Assembly: GCA_023023105.1 (NCBI GenBank)
Contig: CP083824.1
Location: forward strand, 1,116,001-1,180,000
Direction of reading: 5' to 3'
Length of the DNA stretch: 64,000 nucleotides
Source: Enterobacter ludwigii
GTDB lineage: Bacteria; Pseudomonadota; Gammaproteobacteria; Enterobacterales; Enterobacteriaceae
Made by a program: the position numbers and the translations under genes. Positions 19,785 to 28,998 of the stretch are shown here, one piece after another. The notes beneath the pieces were generated by a model, which had not been told where the DNA came from, searched no databases, and saw nothing but the letters and a program-made list of their open reading frames with translations. Position 1 is the first letter of the stretch. Each line of letters starts with the position of its first letter.

Positions 19785-20930
19785 ATGACTATAAAAAAAT
19801 CAGCGCTGGCGGTTACGATCGGCGCGGCAGTGGCATTGACTACCTTCGCTTCTCAGGCGGAAATCACCGTTCTTAAACAGGATCCTCAGGCGGGCGATCC
19901 ACTGAGCCGTCTGAACTTCACCGTGGGCGACAGTATCCGTCCTCAGTTCAACATGATGACGGGCGATGGCGACAAAGGTTCCTACAAACGTAATGGCTTC
20001 GACGGCGGTACCCGTTTCCGTTTCGCAGCCGATTACTACCTGTTTGATGACATCAGTTGGGTAAGCTACTACGAGCTGGGCGTGAACATTCCTGCGCTGT
20101 TCGACTGGGACAACCACTACAAAGAAGGCGCGAACAACACGACTCGCCGTATGTTGTACACCGGTCTGAAGAGCGACACCTGGGGTACACTGACCTATGG
20201 TCAGCAGAACAGCGTTTACTATGATGTGGTTGGCGTGAAAACCGATATCTGGGACTACGACATGATCGGTCAGGCACCAGGTAACGGTATCAACGGTGAC
20301 TACGACGGTTCTTATCGTTCACGCAACATGCTGAAATATAAGAAAACCGTTGGCGATGCTGACATTTATGCATCCTACCTGTTTGAAGACAGCGAATACC
20401 TGCCGGGCAACGGCCTGCGCTACAAGCGTAAAGGCGGCGGTTCACTGGGTCTGGATTATCACCTGACTAAAGATCTGACCTGGGGTACGGCGTGGAACTA
20501 CACCCGCGCCGACATGCGTAACCCGGACAACGGCGACAGCAAAACCTACGATCAGAACATCCTCGGTACTGCGCTGAGCTGGAAACCTGACAACTGGACC
20601 TTCTCCTTTGGCGGCGGCTGGTACCAGAACTTCCTGACCACCAAAAAAGTGTCTGTTAACGACTACTTTGCGGGCGACGCGTGGGGTATTGAATACTTCG
20701 CAGGGTATAAATTCCCAATCAATCAGTATGCGGTTAAATCCATCCAGCCTTACTTCATGGGCGATCGCATCGAGTACGTGAACGGCCGTAACTACCAGCG
20801 CATCGACAACGGTGTGGGTATCAGCTTCCAGCTGGATTATGGTTTCCGTGTTGATTACGAACACGTATTCACCTCCAGCACCGACGATCTGGGCGATATG
20901 AACCTGGTCCGTCTGCGTTACGACTTCTAA
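19785..20930 (+). CDS. Outer-membrane porin of the Gram-negative porin type
   Basis: Predicted outer-membrane beta-barrel channel of 381 aa. A signal peptide of about 25 residues ends SQAE. The mature protein is rich in alternating aromatic and polar strands (WVSYYELGVN, GTLTYGQQNS, RVDYEHVFTS) and ends RLRYDF with the C-terminal Phe needed for Bam assembly. Length and pattern suggest a 16-strand general or sugar porin rather than a KdgM/NanC 12-strand channel. I know close homologues in Klebsiella/Enterobacter but no agreed gene name. In K-12 this spot after ybbP holds rhsD. Codon choice is strongly biased, suggesting high expression. Substrate unknown. Confidence 0.8.
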   Translation: MTIKKSALAVTIGAAVALTTFASQAEITVLKQDPQAGDPLSRLNFTVGDSIRPQFNMMTGDGDKGSYKRNGFDGGTRFRFAADYYLFDDISWVSYYELGVNIPALFDWDNHYKEGANNTTRRMLYTGLKSDTWGTLTYGQQNSVYYDVVGVKTDIWDYDMIGQAPGNGINGDYDGSYRSRNMLKYKKTVGDADIYASYLFEDSEYLPGNGLRYKRKGGGSLGLDYHLTKDLTWGTAWNYTRADMRNPDNGDSKTYDQNILGTALSWKPDNWTFSFGGGWYQNFLTTKKVSVNDYFAGDAWGIEYFAGYKFPINQYAVKSIQPYFMGDRIEYVNGRNYQRIDNGVGISFQLDYGFRVDYEHVFTSSTDDLGDMNLVRLRYDF

Positions 20931-20954
20931 GTGATCTTGTAGGGTGCGGCCTGA

Positions 20955-20995
20955 TGCCCTCACCCTGACCCTCTCCCACAGGGAGAGGGAACAAA
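20955..20995 (-). repeat. Palindromic CCCTCTCCC-type repeat, copy 2
   Basis: This is the reverse orientation of copy 1: GCCCTCACCCTGACC leads into CCTCTCCC-ACA-GGGAGAGG. It lies between the convergent porin and selU genes. Confidence 0.75.
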
Positions 20996-21000
20996 CATTA

Positions 21001-21030
21001 AAAACGGCAACCCTGGTTGCCGTTTTGCTT
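21001..21030. terminator. Bidirectional terminator between porin and selU
   Basis: AAAACGGCAACC-CT-GGTTGCCGTTTT is a perfect stem with A and T tails on both sides, suited to both convergent genes. Confidence 0.88.
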
Positions 21031-21055
21031 TTACCTCGTCACCCGGCTTTATTTT

Positions 21056-22126
21056 TCAGCGATCAAGCCACTCAGCAATTTCTTCGAACGTTCCGCGATA
21101 GACAATCTTCTCCGCTTTCTTTCCAAGCTGATAGCTGTACATCGGGTCGTAATAATCATTCAGCAACGGGGCAAGCCAGCGGAAGTGCGCATCAGTGCTG
21201 CCAGAGCGTTGTTGTTCCAGCAGCGCGGAATCTAACAGCTCGGTGAATTCTGCATACCGCTGCAGCCCCAGACGGCGGCGAATGGCGAACAGGCCGTGGT
21301 GCAGGTACTCGCTGTACTCTTTCCAGCCTTCTTCATCACCGTAAGCCGCAGAAAAATCTGCCCACATATGGTCGAAATACTCTTCTCGCAGGCGCTCAAG
21401 ACGGATATCAAACGGGTCGTCGACGACAACGATAGGAGCTTCAACCATACGGTCGCGCAGGCACTCCGGCAGGTGGTTGGAACCAATCATCCGACCTTCA
21501 TCTTCCAGCACCCAGCGTGCAGCGTCTTTTTTTAATAGCTCAACCGCAAGGTGATTTTCAAAGCTGGCCTGGGAAAGCTGCGGCGTGAGCGTGCGGCCAA
21601 ACGATGAACCGCGATGGCGAGCCAGTCCTTCCAGATCAATGCCCTGGACATGTTGCTTAACCAGCAGGGTTTTACCGCTGCCGGTACAGCCACCGATAAG
21701 TACCATCGGTTTTTGTGACTGCTCGGTTGTGACCTGAATCGCCGTCTGACGCAGGGCTTTATAGCCGCCGCGGATCAACGGGTAGTCGACACCCGCCTCT
21801 TTCAGCCATGCCTGTGAGATGTGCGAACGCTGGCCGCCGCGTGCGCAGCAGAGATAGCCCTCAGGATGGGCAAGGCTGGCCTCCCGCCAGGCGTTGATCC
21901 GTGCCTCACGCGTTGCGCCGTTCACCAGACTATGGCCGAGCGCCAGCGCGGCCTCGGGGCCCTGCCGCTTATAGCAGGTGCCGACGGCGGCGCGCTCGTC
22001 GTCGTTCATTAAAGGCAGGTTGAGCGCGGCGGGCATCGCGCCCTGTGCAAATTCGATCGGCGCGCGAACGTCGATTAAAGGGGTATCGGACGCGAGGATC
22101 GCGCGATAGTCCGTTCCATCGTTCAT
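21056..22126 (-). CDS. selU: tRNA 2-selenouridine synthase (SelU/MnmH)
   Basis: Converts 2-thiouridine at tRNA wobble position 34 to 2-selenouridine with selenophosphate, via a geranylated intermediate. It is 356 aa from the ATG at 22126 ([11 protein letters not shown]). The N-terminal rhodanese domain has C93-C94 in [10 protein letters not shown], one of which is the catalytic Cys. The C-terminal P-loop domain has GGCTGSGKT at about 145-153. It is slightly shorter than E. coli SelU (364 aa); the difference falls at the N terminus and in a loop. An upstream start at 22192 adds 22 unconserved residues. No selD or selAB lies nearby. Confidence 0.94.
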   Translation of the reverse strand: MNDGTDYRAILASDTPLIDVRAPIEFAQGAMPAALNLPLMNDDERAAVGTCYKRQGPEAALALGHSLVNGATREARINAWREASLAHPEGYLCCARGGQRSHISQAWLKEAGVDYPLIRGGYKALRQTAIQVTTEQSQKPMVLIGGCTGSGKTLLVKQHVQGIDLEGLARHRGSSFGRTLTPQLSQASFENHLAVELLKKDAARWVLEDEGRMIGSNHLPECLRDRMVEAPIVVVDDPFDIRLERLREEYFDHMWADFSAAYGDEEGWKEYSEYLHHGLFAIRRRLGLQRYAEFTELLDSALLEQQRSGSTDAHFRWLAPLLNDYYDPMYSYQLGKKAEKIVYRGTFEEIAEWLDR

Positions 22127-22210
22127 GGTTATTCCAGAAGAAAACTCAGCAGCAATGGGCGGGGATTGTACGCCGGGGAAGGGGAAGGTCAACTCCCCGG
22201 CGCAGGTGTG

Positions 22211-23278
22211 TTACTTGATCTTAGACTGTGCCCAGACAATTCCGCTCGCGTATTCCGGCGGCAGAAGAGGGATGATGGCTTCGAGGGTGGCGCTCAGACG
22301 GCCCGTGTCGCTGTCGTTCAGGTTCAGGTGACCGACCTTACGACCCGGGCGAACCTCTTTGTCATACCAGTGCAGGTGTACCAGCGGCAGCTTCAGCCAG
22401 TCGTAGTTCAGATCGGTGCCGATCAGGTTGATCATCACTGACGGGCTATTCACCACCGGCTGCGGCAGAGGCAGCTCAGTGATGGCGCGCAGGTGCAGTT
22501 CGAACTGGCTGATGGACGCGCCGTTTTGCGTCCAGTGGCCGCTGTTGTGCACGCGCGGCGCAAGCTCGTTGATCAGCAGACCTGACGGGGTGACAAAGCA
22601 CTCCATCGCCATTACGCCGACGTAGCCCAGTTCGTGCATGATGGCAGACAGCATGTCTTCCGCCTGTGCCTGTTGTTCCGCACTGGCCTGCGGAAACGCC
22701 ACGCTGGTGCGCAGAATGCCGTCCTGATGCAGGTTATGCGTCAGCGGATAAAAGACGGTATGCCCGTCGTGCCCGCGCGCGCCAACCAGCGACACTTCGC
22801 CGCTAAAGTTGATGCCCTGCTCAACGATACACTCGCCGTAGCAATCATCCGGCAGTTCTGCCGTTTCATTTGCACGCAGGCGCCACTGACCGCGGCCATC
22901 GTAACCGCCCACGCGGCGCTTCACGATGGCCAGTTCGCCCAGCATCGCGAAAACATCATTCCACTCGCTTTTATCCGACAGGAGCTGCCACGGTGCAGTC
23001 GGCAGACCGAGCTTGTCGAACAGCTGCTTTTGCGTCAGACGGTCGGCAATAATCGGGAAAACATCGCGGTTAACAAAGGCGTTATGACGCGCCAGCTCGC
23101 GAGTCAGCGCCGTTTCCGGCCAGCGTTCGATCTCGGCGGTGATCACGCTCTGGTGGAACGGTACCGCTTCAGGTTCATCATCCAGCCCGACGGGCCAGAC
23201 GGAAATACCCAGCGGTTCACCCGCCTGGCGCAGCATACGGCCCAACTGACCGTTACCGAGGACGCAAACCTGCTTCAT
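22211..23278 (-). CDS. purK: N5-carboxyaminoimidazole ribonucleotide synthetase
   Basis: ATP-grasp enzyme that carboxylates AIR to N5-CAIR in de novo purine synthesis. It is 355 aa as in E. coli. It begins [15 protein letters not shown] with the Rossmann-like GNGQLG. The ATP-grasp region includes [13 protein letters not shown] (~residue 115-127) and the metal-binding [13 protein letters not shown] near 255. The start overlaps the purE stop by 4 bases (23275-23278), so purEK is one translationally coupled operon. Confidence 0.97.
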   Translation of the reverse strand: MKQVCVLGNGQLGRMLRQAGEPLGISVWPVGLDDEPEAVPFHQSVITAEIERWPETALTRELARHNAFVNRDVFPIIADRLTQKQLFDKLGLPTAPWQLLSDKSEWNDVFAMLGELAIVKRRVGGYDGRGQWRLRANETAELPDDCYGECIVEQGINFSGEVSLVGARGHDGHTVFYPLTHNLHQDGILRTSVAFPQASAEQQAQAEDMLSAIMHELGYVGVMAMECFVTPSGLLINELAPRVHNSGHWTQNGASISQFELHLRAITELPLPQPVVNSPSVMINLIGTDLNYDWLKLPLVHLHWYDKEVRPGRKVGHLNLNDSDTGRLSATLEAIIPLLPPEYASGIVWAQSKIK

Positions 23279-23784
23279 GCCGCACCCCGTGGGTCCGGAT
23301 TGTCCAGCACCTCGTCGGTCTGTGCTTTACGCCAGTCAGCCAGACGCTGATGTAAGTCTTTATCATGCGTCGCCAGGATCTGTGCAGCCAGCAGGGCAGC
23401 ATTTGCAGCACCCGCTTTACCAATCGCCAGCGTGCCGACCGGAATACCCCGCGGCATCTGCACGATGGAATAGAGGCTATCGACACCGCTCAACGCAGCG
23501 CTTTGTACCGGCACGCCCAGAACGGGGACCAGCGTTTTAGCGGCAATCATGCCTGGCAGATGTGCTGCGCCGCCCGCACCGGCAATGATCACCTCATAAC
23601 CGTTCTCTTCAGCGCCTTCGGCGAAGCTGAACAGTTTGTCCGGTGTACGGTGTGCGGAAACCACTTCAACGTGGTGCGGAACATTCAGGATTTCAAAGAT
23701 TTCGGCGGCGAACTGCATGGTAGCCCAGTCGCTTTTGGACCCCATCACGATGGCGACACGCGCCGGATTATTGCGGGAAGACAT
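23275..23784 (-). CDS. purE: N5-CAIR mutase (AIR carboxylase catalytic subunit)
   Basis: Converts N5-CAIR to CAIR, the step after PurK. It is 169 aa from the ATG at 23784 ([20 protein letters not shown]); a frame from 23814 adds 10 residues and is not conserved. The motif MGSKSDW at 14-20 and SAHRTP near 43 with catalytic His45, plus [10 protein letters not shown], match class I PurE. A PurR box lies 72-87 bp upstream. Confidence 0.97.
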   Translation of the reverse strand: MSSRNNPARVAIVMGSKSDWATMQFAAEIFEILNVPHHVEVVSAHRTPDKLFSFAEGAEENGYEVIIAGAGGAAHLPGMIAAKTLVPVLGVPVQSAALSGVDSLYSIVQMPRGIPVGTLAIGKAGAANAALLAAQILATHDKDLHQRLADWRKAQTDEVLDNPDPRGAA

Positions 23785-23855
23785 GCGTCTTAAAACTCCT
23801 GTGGTGCGAAACACACTGCTTTCGAGGGCACAGAGAATAGCATGTAATACGGGGA

Positions 23856-23871
23856 AGGAAAACGGTTGCGC
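23856..23871 (-). promoter_or_regulatory. PurR operator upstream of purEK
   Basis: On the minus strand GCGCAACCGTTTTCCT differs from the PurR consensus ACGCAAACGTTTTCNT at two positions. Its site and distance (72 bp from purE) fit the known purine repression of purEK in E. coli. Confidence 0.85.
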
Positions 23872-23909
23872 GGTTAAAACTTGAGCCGTTGTGACCGCCA
23901 GGACATAAC

Positions 23910-23939
23910 AAAACAGACCGCTATCTGGCGGTCTGTTTT
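23910..23939 (-). terminator. Terminator of the BhsA-like gene
   Basis: AAAACAGACCGC-TATCTG-GCGGTCTGTTTT is a strong stem with A and T tails on both sides. It starts 16 bases after the stop of the small gene at 23956-24165. It also separates that gene from purE. Confidence 0.88.
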
Positions 23940-23955
23940 CATCAATCAGGTGTCT

Positions 23956-24165
23956 TTATTTGGTCAGTTCTGCGGTCATGTATACGCGGTTGTTAACCTG
24001 TGCGCTGGTGATTTTGTAAGACGCACCTTGTTCAGCAGCCTGAGCGGCGATTTTCGCTTCTGCGCGGTCGAGGGTAGAAGCACTCGCGCTGACGCTCTGA
24101 GCGAAAGAACCAAAAGAGATCATAGAAAGAGCGGCAACTGCAACGAAAGTTTTGATGGATTTCAT
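23956..24165 (-). CDS. Small secreted DUF1471 (BhsA/McbA/YhcN) protein
   Basis: A 69 aa protein with a clear signal peptide (MKSIKTFVAVAALSMISFGS, cut near residue 22) and a short DUF1471 domain in which ...GASYKITSAQVNNRVYMTA is the usual C-terminal strand. Relatives such as BhsA and McbA are small periplasmic or outer-membrane-associated proteins induced by stress and biofilm growth. AGGAA precedes the ATG at a good distance. An IS element lies only 50 bases upstream of the start, so its native promoter is probably displaced. The coding sequence itself is intact. Which paralogue this is cannot be told here. Confidence 0.85.
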   Translation of the reverse strand: MKSIKTFVAVAALSMISFGSFAQSVSASASTLDRAEAKIAAQAAEQGASYKITSAQVNNRVYMTAELTK

Positions 24166-24244
24166 GGTCGTATTCCTGAAGTAATTTATCTGGGATAGGG
24201 CGTGTTGCCCTGATGTGACCTGCCCCCACGATTAGATACAACAC

Positions 24245-25078
24245 TCAGTTAGTAACGTCGGAATCTTCATTCTCAGAATGACCCTTTCTCCAGCCCGCTG
24301 CAAATTCAGACGGTGTCTGATAATTCAGCGTGGAGTGCGGGCGGCATTCGTTATAATCCTGCCGCCAGTCATTAATAATTTTCCTGGCATGAACGATATC
24401 GCTGAACCAGTGCTCATTCAAACATTCATCGCGAAATCGTCCGTTAAAGCTCTCAATAAATCCGTTCTGCGTTGGCTTGCCCGGCTGGATTAAGCGCAAC
24501 TCAACACCATGCTCAAAGGCCCATTGATCCAGTGCACGGCAAGTGAACTCCGGCCCCTGGTCAGTTCTTATCGTCGCCGGATAGCCTCGAAACAGTGCAA
24601 TGCTGTCCAGAATACGCGTGACCTGAACGCCTGAAATCCCAAAGGCAACAGTGACCGTCAGGCATTCCTTTGTGAAATCATCGACGCAGGTAAGACACTT
24701 GATCCTGCGACCGGTGGAAAGTGCGTCCATGACGAAATCCATCGACCAGGTCAGATTGGGCGCCGCCGGACGGAGCAGCGGCAGACGTTCTGTTGCCAGC
24801 CCTTTACGACGTCTTCTGCGTTTTACGCCCAGGCCACTGAGGTGATAAAGCCGGTACACGCGCTTATGATTAACATGAAGCCCTTCACGGCGCAGCAACT
24901 GCCAAATACGACGGTAGCCAAAACGCCTGCGCTCCAGTGCCAGCTCAGTGATGCGCCCTGATAAATGCGCATCAGCAGCCGGACGGTGAGCCTCATAGCG
25001 GCAGGTCGACAGGGATAAACCTGTAAGCCTGCAGGCACGACGTTGCGACAGACCGGTCGCATCACACATCAACATCAC
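24245..25078 (-). CDS. IS3-family transposase OrfB (DDE integrase core)
   Basis: Catalytic half of the transposase, 277 aa from a GTG at 25078, though the frame stays open upstream into orfA and the real product is probably an OrfAB fusion. The N-terminal HTH_21 part ([17 protein letters not shown]) is followed by the rve core: first Asp in [10 protein letters not shown], second in [10 protein letters not shown], and Glu in [16 protein letters not shown]. All three catalytic acids are present. orfB is in the -1 frame relative to orfA, and an A-AAG run before the orfA stop could be the slip site. Confidence 0.93.
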   Translation of the reverse strand: MMLMCDATGLSQRRACRLTGLSLSTCRYEAHRPAADAHLSGRITELALERRRFGYRRIWQLLRREGLHVNHKRVYRLYHLSGLGVKRRRRRKGLATERLPLLRPAAPNLTWSMDFVMDALSTGRRIKCLTCVDDFTKECLTVTVAFGISGVQVTRILDSIALFRGYPATIRTDQGPEFTCRALDQWAFEHGVELRLIQPGKPTQNGFIESFNGRFRDECLNEHWFSDIVHARKIINDWRQDYNECRPHSTLNYQTPSEFAAGWRKGHSENEDSDVTN

Positions 25079-25101
25079 GGCTTCCCGCTTCTGGTCTGTC
25101 G

Positions 25102-25365
25102 TCAGTACTTTCGCCCAAGAGCCACCTGAAGCGCCTCTTTATCCAGCATGGCTTCGGCAAGCAGCTTCTTGAGTCTGGCGTTCTCTTCCTCAAGCGACTT
25201 CAGGCGCTTAACTTCAGGCACCGCCATACCGCCATACTTCTTACGCCAGGTGTAAAACGTGGCATCGGAAATGGCATGCTTGCGGCAGAGTTCACGGGCG
25301 GGTACCCCAGCTTCGGCTTCGCGGAGAATACTGATGATCTGTTCGTCGGAAAAACGCTTCTTCAT
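25102..25365 (-). CDS. IS3-family OrfA (helix-turn-helix)
   Basis: An 87 aa DNA-binding protein of the HTH_8/transposase_8 type. It starts [20 protein letters not shown], with the recognition region [21 protein letters not shown], then a leucine-zipper-like [20 protein letters not shown] that mediates dimerisation. This wording is typical of the IS407 group. The stop lies just inside the start region of the orfB frame. AGGACATCCCC precedes the ATG. Confidence 0.93.
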   Translation of the reverse strand: MKKRFSDEQIISILREAEAGVPARELCRKHAISDATFYTWRKKYGGMAVPEVKRLKSLEEENARLKKLLAEAMLDKEALQVALGRKY

Positions 25366-25526
25366 GGGGATGTCCTCATGTGGCTTATGAAGACATTACT
25401 AACATCGGGGTGTACTAATCAACGGGGAGCAGGTCAGATGTGATAAATATTAGGCTAACCATGGGCTGATTAAAATCGGAACAATTTGCCAATGTTATTC
25501 AAAAAAATAGAATGATATTTGAGGGG

Positions 25527-26249
25527 TTAAAACGGAAAAGCGATCAGCTCTACACTCTCTGGTGTGACTTTGACCATGGAGCCTTCACTGTGCCAGGCAC
25601 CCAGTACGACGCGGTGGGCCGGTTCGCCGTTGGCGATAAGGGAATGTACATCGGGGCGATGAGTATGACCGTGGATCAGCCACTGGACGCGATGCTTTTC
25701 CATCACGTTGACCACTGTCTGCGGGTTGACGTCCATGATGGTCATGGATTTGCTGCTGTTGGCGGCTTTACTGCCCGCGCGCATTCTGGCTGCGATACGG
25801 TTGCGGATAAACAGCGGCAGGGACAGGAACACTTTTTGGATCCACGGGGTGTGGACTTTGGCGCGGAAGGCCTGATAACCGGTATCGTCGGTGCAGAGCG
25901 TATCGCCATGCATGATCAGGATCTTTCGGCCATAGAGTTCGAGCACCTGTTCTTCCGGCAGCAGTTGCATACCGCTTTCGCGAGCGTAGCGCTTGCCGAG
26001 CAGGAAATCACGGTTGCCATGGATGAAGTAGCAGGGAACGCCGGAATCCACCAGCGCATTAATGGCTGCAGCCATTTCCCGGTGCAGCGGGTTAGGGTCG
26101 TCGTCGCCAATCCAGGCTTCGAACAGGTCGCCCAGAATGTACAGCGCGTCGGCGCTTTTCGCTTCACCGCGTAAAAAACGCAGAAAACCGGCGGTGATCG
26201 CCGGTTCTTCTGTTTGCAGATGCAAATCCGCAATAAAGAGTGTCGCCAC
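25527..26249 (-). CDS. lpxH: UDP-2,3-diacylglucosamine diphosphatase
   Basis: Peripheral inner-membrane metallophosphoesterase that makes lipid X from UDP-2,3-diacylglucosamine in lipid A synthesis. It is 240 aa, the E. coli length, with a GTG start at 26249 (as I recall for E. coli). Motifs are DLHL at 8-11, GDLFEAW near 40, GNRDF near 79, H in MHGDTL near 114, and the C-terminal GHTHRP near 195. It starts 3 bases after ppiB ends and so is read from the ppiB transcript. The IS element lies ~90 bp beyond its 3' end. Confidence 0.96.
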   Translation of the reverse strand: MATLFIADLHLQTEEPAITAGFLRFLRGEAKSADALYILGDLFEAWIGDDDPNPLHREMAAAINALVDSGVPCYFIHGNRDFLLGKRYARESGMQLLPEEQVLELYGRKILIMHGDTLCTDDTGYQAFRAKVHTPWIQKVFLSLPLFIRNRIAARMRAGSKAANSSKSMTIMDVNPQTVVNVMEKHRVQWLIHGHTHRPDVHSLIANGEPAHRVVLGAWHSEGSMVKVTPESVELIAFPF

Positions 26250-26252
26250 CTA

Positions 26253-26747
26253 TTACTCGCTGACGGTCACGCTGGTAATCACTACGTCTTCTTTAGGAAC
26301 GTCCTGGTGCATGCCGCTGCGGCCAGTAGAGACGGCTTTGATCTTATCAACCACGTCCATACCTTCAACCACTTCTGCGAATACGCAGTAGCCCCAACCC
26401 TGCAGGCTTTCGCCAGAGAAGTTCAGGAAGTCGTTGTCGGCCACATTGATGAAGAACTGGGCAGTAGCAGAGTGAGGCGCCTGAGTACGGGCCATCGCCA
26501 GCGTGCCACGGGTGTTTTTCAGACCGTTGTTCGCTTCGTTTTTGATCGCTTCTTTGGTCTCTTTCTGGTGCATGCCAGGTTCAAAACCGCCGCCCTGGAT
26601 CATAAAGCCGTTGATCACGCGGTGGAAAATGGTGTTGTTGTAGAAACCTTCGCGGCAGTAGTCCAGGAAGTTTTTAACTGTTTCAGGCGCTTTGTCATCA
26701 AAGGTTTTGATTACGATATCGCCATGATTAGTGTGGAAAGTAACCAT
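26253..26747 (-). CDS. ppiB: Cytoplasmic peptidyl-prolyl isomerase B
   Basis: Cyclophilin that speeds cis-trans isomerisation at proline bonds. It is 164 aa with no signal peptide, matching E. coli PpiB rather than periplasmic PpiA. The core blocks [14 protein letters not shown] (~residues 41-54) and SATAQFFIN (~97-105), with the active-site Arg and Phe, are intact. It is divergent from cysS and forms an operon with lpxH. Confidence 0.96.
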   Translation of the reverse strand: MVTFHTNHGDIVIKTFDDKAPETVKNFLDYCREGFYNNTIFHRVINGFMIQGGGFEPGMHQKETKEAIKNEANNGLKNTRGTLAMARTQAPHSATAQFFINVADNDFLNFSGESLQGWGYCVFAEVVEGMDVVDKIKAVSTGRSGMHQDVPKEDVVITSVTVSE

Positions 26748-26922
26748 TTTTGCATCCTGTTCCGTTATTGTGGTGCGTCAACCCGTGTTCGGGTCACATA
26801 TAGGGGCTTGTTATAGCATAACCACAGGACGCGATCACCTTGCATTGTGTGCTGATCCTATTCCGAATTATGGGTATTATAGGGAACAAACAACCCACAC
26901 ACGTGTTTACATGGAATCTTCG

Positions 26923-28308
26923 ATGTTAAAAATCTTTAATACAATGACGCGCCAAAAAGAGGAATTTAAACCTATCCATGCCGGGGAAGTCGGCATGTAC
27001 GTGTGTGGTATTACGGTTTACGATCTCTGTCATATTGGCCATGGCCGTACCTTTGTCGCCTTCGATGTTGTTTCGCGCTACCTGCGTTTTCTGGGGTACA
27101 ACCTGAAGTACGTGCGCAACATCACCGACATTGACGACAAAATCATTAAACGCGCTAATGAAAATGGCGAGAGCTTTGTGGCGCTGGTGGACCGCATGAT
27201 CGTTGAAATGCACAAAGACTTTGATGCATTAAATATTCAGCGCCCGGACAGCGAGCCACGTGCGACCCACCATATTCACGAAATTATTGAAATCACCGAA
27301 AAGCTGATCGCACGCGGTCATGCCTACGTTGCGGATAACGGCGACGTGATGTTCTCCGTGCCGACGGACCCAACCTACGGCGCGCTTTCCCGTCAGGATC
27401 TGGATCAGCTTCAGGCCGGTGCCCGCGTTGACGTCGTTGACGTGAAGCACAACCCGATGGACTTCGTGCTGTGGAAGATGTCCAAAGAGGGTGAACCGAG
27501 CTGGCCATCTCCGTGGGGCGAAGGGCGTCCTGGCTGGCACATTGAATGTTCGGCGATGAACTGCAAACAGCTGGGCAACCATTTCGATATTCACGGCGGC
27601 GGCTCGGATCTGATGTTCCCGCACCATGAAAACGAAATTGCACAATCTACCTGTGCACATGGCGGCGAGTACGTTAATTACTGGATGCACTCCGGGATGG
27701 TGATGGTTGACCGCGAGAAGATGTCTAAATCACTCGGCAACTTTTTCACCGTGCGTGACGTGCTGAAGTATTACGATGCGGAAACCGTGCGTTACTTCCT
27801 GATGTCCGGTCACTACCGTAGCCAGCTGAACTACAGCGAAGAGAACCTGAAGCAGGCGCGCTCGGCACTGGAGCGTTTGTACACCGCGCTGCGCGGTACC
27901 GACAGGTCTGTTCCTGCTGCGGGCGGCGAAGCGTTCGAAGCGCGCTTCATTGAGGTGATGAACGACGACTTCAATACGCCAGAAGCGTACTCCGTGCTGT
28001 TCGACATGGCGCGCGAAGTGAACCGCCTGAAGTCAGAGGATATGGCGGCAGCGAATGCGCTGGCGTCCCATCTGCGTAAGCTCTCTTCCGTTCTCGGCCT
28101 GCTGGAGCAGGAGCCGGACGTGTTCCTGCAAAGCGGTGCGCAGGCGGACGACGGTGAAGTGGCGGAAATTGAAGCGTTGATCAACGCGCGTCTGGAAGCG
28201 CGTCAGGCGAAAGACTGGGCGGCGGCAGATGCGGCGCGTAACCGTCTGACCGAGATGGGCATCATTCTGGAAGATGGCCCTCAGGGAACCACCTGGCGCC
28301 GTAAGTAA
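26923..28308 (+). CDS. cysS: Cysteinyl-tRNA synthetase
   Basis: Charges tRNA(Cys) with cysteine. It is 461 aa, as in E. coli, from the ATG at 26923 ([15 protein letters not shown]). Class I signatures are HIGH within CHIGHGRTF (~37-41) and KMSKS within [11 protein letters not shown] (~265-270). Zinc ligands are C28 (YVCGITV), the Cys in HIECSAMN and the HHENE block. An in-frame ATG at 26911 would add four residues and cannot be excluded. It is divergent from ppiB, and a pair of inverted palindromic repeats follows the stop. Confidence 0.96.
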   Translation: MLKIFNTMTRQKEEFKPIHAGEVGMYVCGITVYDLCHIGHGRTFVAFDVVSRYLRFLGYNLKYVRNITDIDDKIIKRANENGESFVALVDRMIVEMHKDFDALNIQRPDSEPRATHHIHEIIEITEKLIARGHAYVADNGDVMFSVPTDPTYGALSRQDLDQLQAGARVDVVDVKHNPMDFVLWKMSKEGEPSWPSPWGEGRPGWHIECSAMNCKQLGNHFDIHGGGSDLMFPHHENEIAQSTCAHGGEYVNYWMHSGMVMVDREKMSKSLGNFFTVRDVLKYYDAETVRYFLMSGHYRSQLNYSEENLKQARSALERLYTALRGTDRSVPAAGGEAFEARFIEVMNDDFNTPEAYSVLFDMAREVNRLKSEDMAAANALASHLRKLSSVLGLLEQEPDVFLQSGAQADDGEVAEIEALINARLEARQAKDWAAADAARNRLTEMGIILEDGPQGTTWRRK

Positions 28309-28313
28309 TCTTC

Positions 28314-28347
28314 CCCTCACCCTAACCCTCTCCCGCAGGGAGAGGGA
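28314..28347 (-). repeat. Palindromic CCCTCTCCC-type repeat, copy 3
   Basis: CCCTCACCCTAACCCTCTCCCGCAGGGAGAGGG in reverse orientation, directly after the cysS stop. It pairs with copy 4 in the opposite orientation 14 bases on, so the two together can fold into a larger cruciform. Confidence 0.78.
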
Positions 28348-28361
28348 ATGGTCAGGTTTGC

Positions 28362-28399
28362 TCCCTCTCCCCGTGGGAGAGGGTCGGGGTGAGGGCATC
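28362..28399 (+). repeat. Palindromic CCCTCTCCC-type repeat, copy 4
   Basis: CCCTCTCCCCGTGGGAGAGGG followed by TCGGGGTGAGGGCATCAGC, in forward orientation. It ends at the ybcI stop codon. With copy 3 it forms an inverted pair, as BIME-type mosaics do. Confidence 0.78.
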
Positions 28400-28925
28400 A
28401 GCGCGCACGTCTTCTCCACCACAACATCCCCATCAGCACTACTCCCGGCAGCCACACCCACAGCAATTCTGAAATGATCACCTGATGCCCGTACGGCGTG
28501 GTATAGCGTGACAGCGCGAACGGTGCGACCTTAATCACCTGCCATGGCGCAAAGAAGCGTTCGTCTGACCACGGCCACAGCCAGCCAACCCCTTTCCCCC
28601 CCGTGGTAATGGAATCCAGCAGGCTGTGCGACAGTAATGACACGGTTAAAAACAGCCAGCACCGGGGCAGGCTGGCTCTGAACCATCGTCGACCGATCAG
28701 CAAGCAGAGTATCGGCACCACAAAGGCAAACAGCAGGGAGTGAGTAAAGCCGCGATGGCCGAAAACATTGCCATAGGCAACGCCGAACTTAAACGCCAGC
28801 ACGTCGGCGTCCGGCAACATCGCGAGGACAATTCCGGTGAACAGCAGACGAGGCGGAATAACTCTGGTTCCCAGGCCTAAGCCCAGGCAAAGCGGAACAG
28901 CAGCGTGCGTAATAACGGTAGGCAT
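28398..28925 (-). CDS. ybcI: DUF457 inner-membrane protein YbcI
   Basis: Membrane-bound predicted metal-dependent hydrolase of the DUF457/YdjM family; function unknown. It is 175 aa from the ATG at 28925 (MPTVITHAAVPLCLG), with GGAT seven bases upstream; nearby in-frame ATGs at 28931 and 28943 are less well placed. There are four or five hydrophobic stretches and the family His/Asp residues THAAVP, LPDADVL, GHRGFTHSLL and SHSLLDSITTGG, which look like metal ligands. It is convergent with cysS, as in E. coli. Confidence 0.9.
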   Translation of the reverse strand: MPTVITHAAVPLCLGLGLGTRVIPPRLLFTGIVLAMLPDADVLAFKFGVAYGNVFGHRGFTHSLLFAFVVPILCLLIGRRWFRASLPRCWLFLTVSLLSHSLLDSITTGGKGVGWLWPWSDERFFAPWQVIKVAPFALSRYTTPYGHQVIISELLWVWLPGVVLMGMLWWRRRAR

Positions 28926-28998
28926 TGACATTATCCATGGCAAATCATGGAAATATAGCAGTAATCTCGCGCTAACAGACCTGTGCTAAATTCTGATT

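Larger units (their letters stand above)
24216..25436 (-). mobile_element. IS3-family insertion sequence, IS407 group
   Basis: A complete 1221 bp element. The ends are imperfect inverted repeats: left TGACCTGCCCCCACGATTAG, right (reverse complement) TGACCTGCTCCCCGTTGATT. It is flanked by GATG at 24212-24215 and 25437-25440, a 4 bp target duplication as expected for the IS407 group. It carries orfA (25102-25365) and orfB (24245-25078) on the minus strand, both intact. The IS is probably able to move. The exact ISfinder name cannot be given without a search; it resembles ISEhe3/IS1400-type elements. Confidence 0.92.

Noticed and set aside
23881..24198. Plus-strand open frame of about 105 codons over the BhsA-like gene
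   Set aside because: It runs through a strong terminator hairpin and is antisense to a small gene with a clear signal peptide and ribosome binding site.
26731..26922. A 64-codon N-terminal extension of cysS
   Set aside because: It overlaps the divergent ppiB start and promoter region; the ATG at 26923 gives the exact family length of 461 aa.
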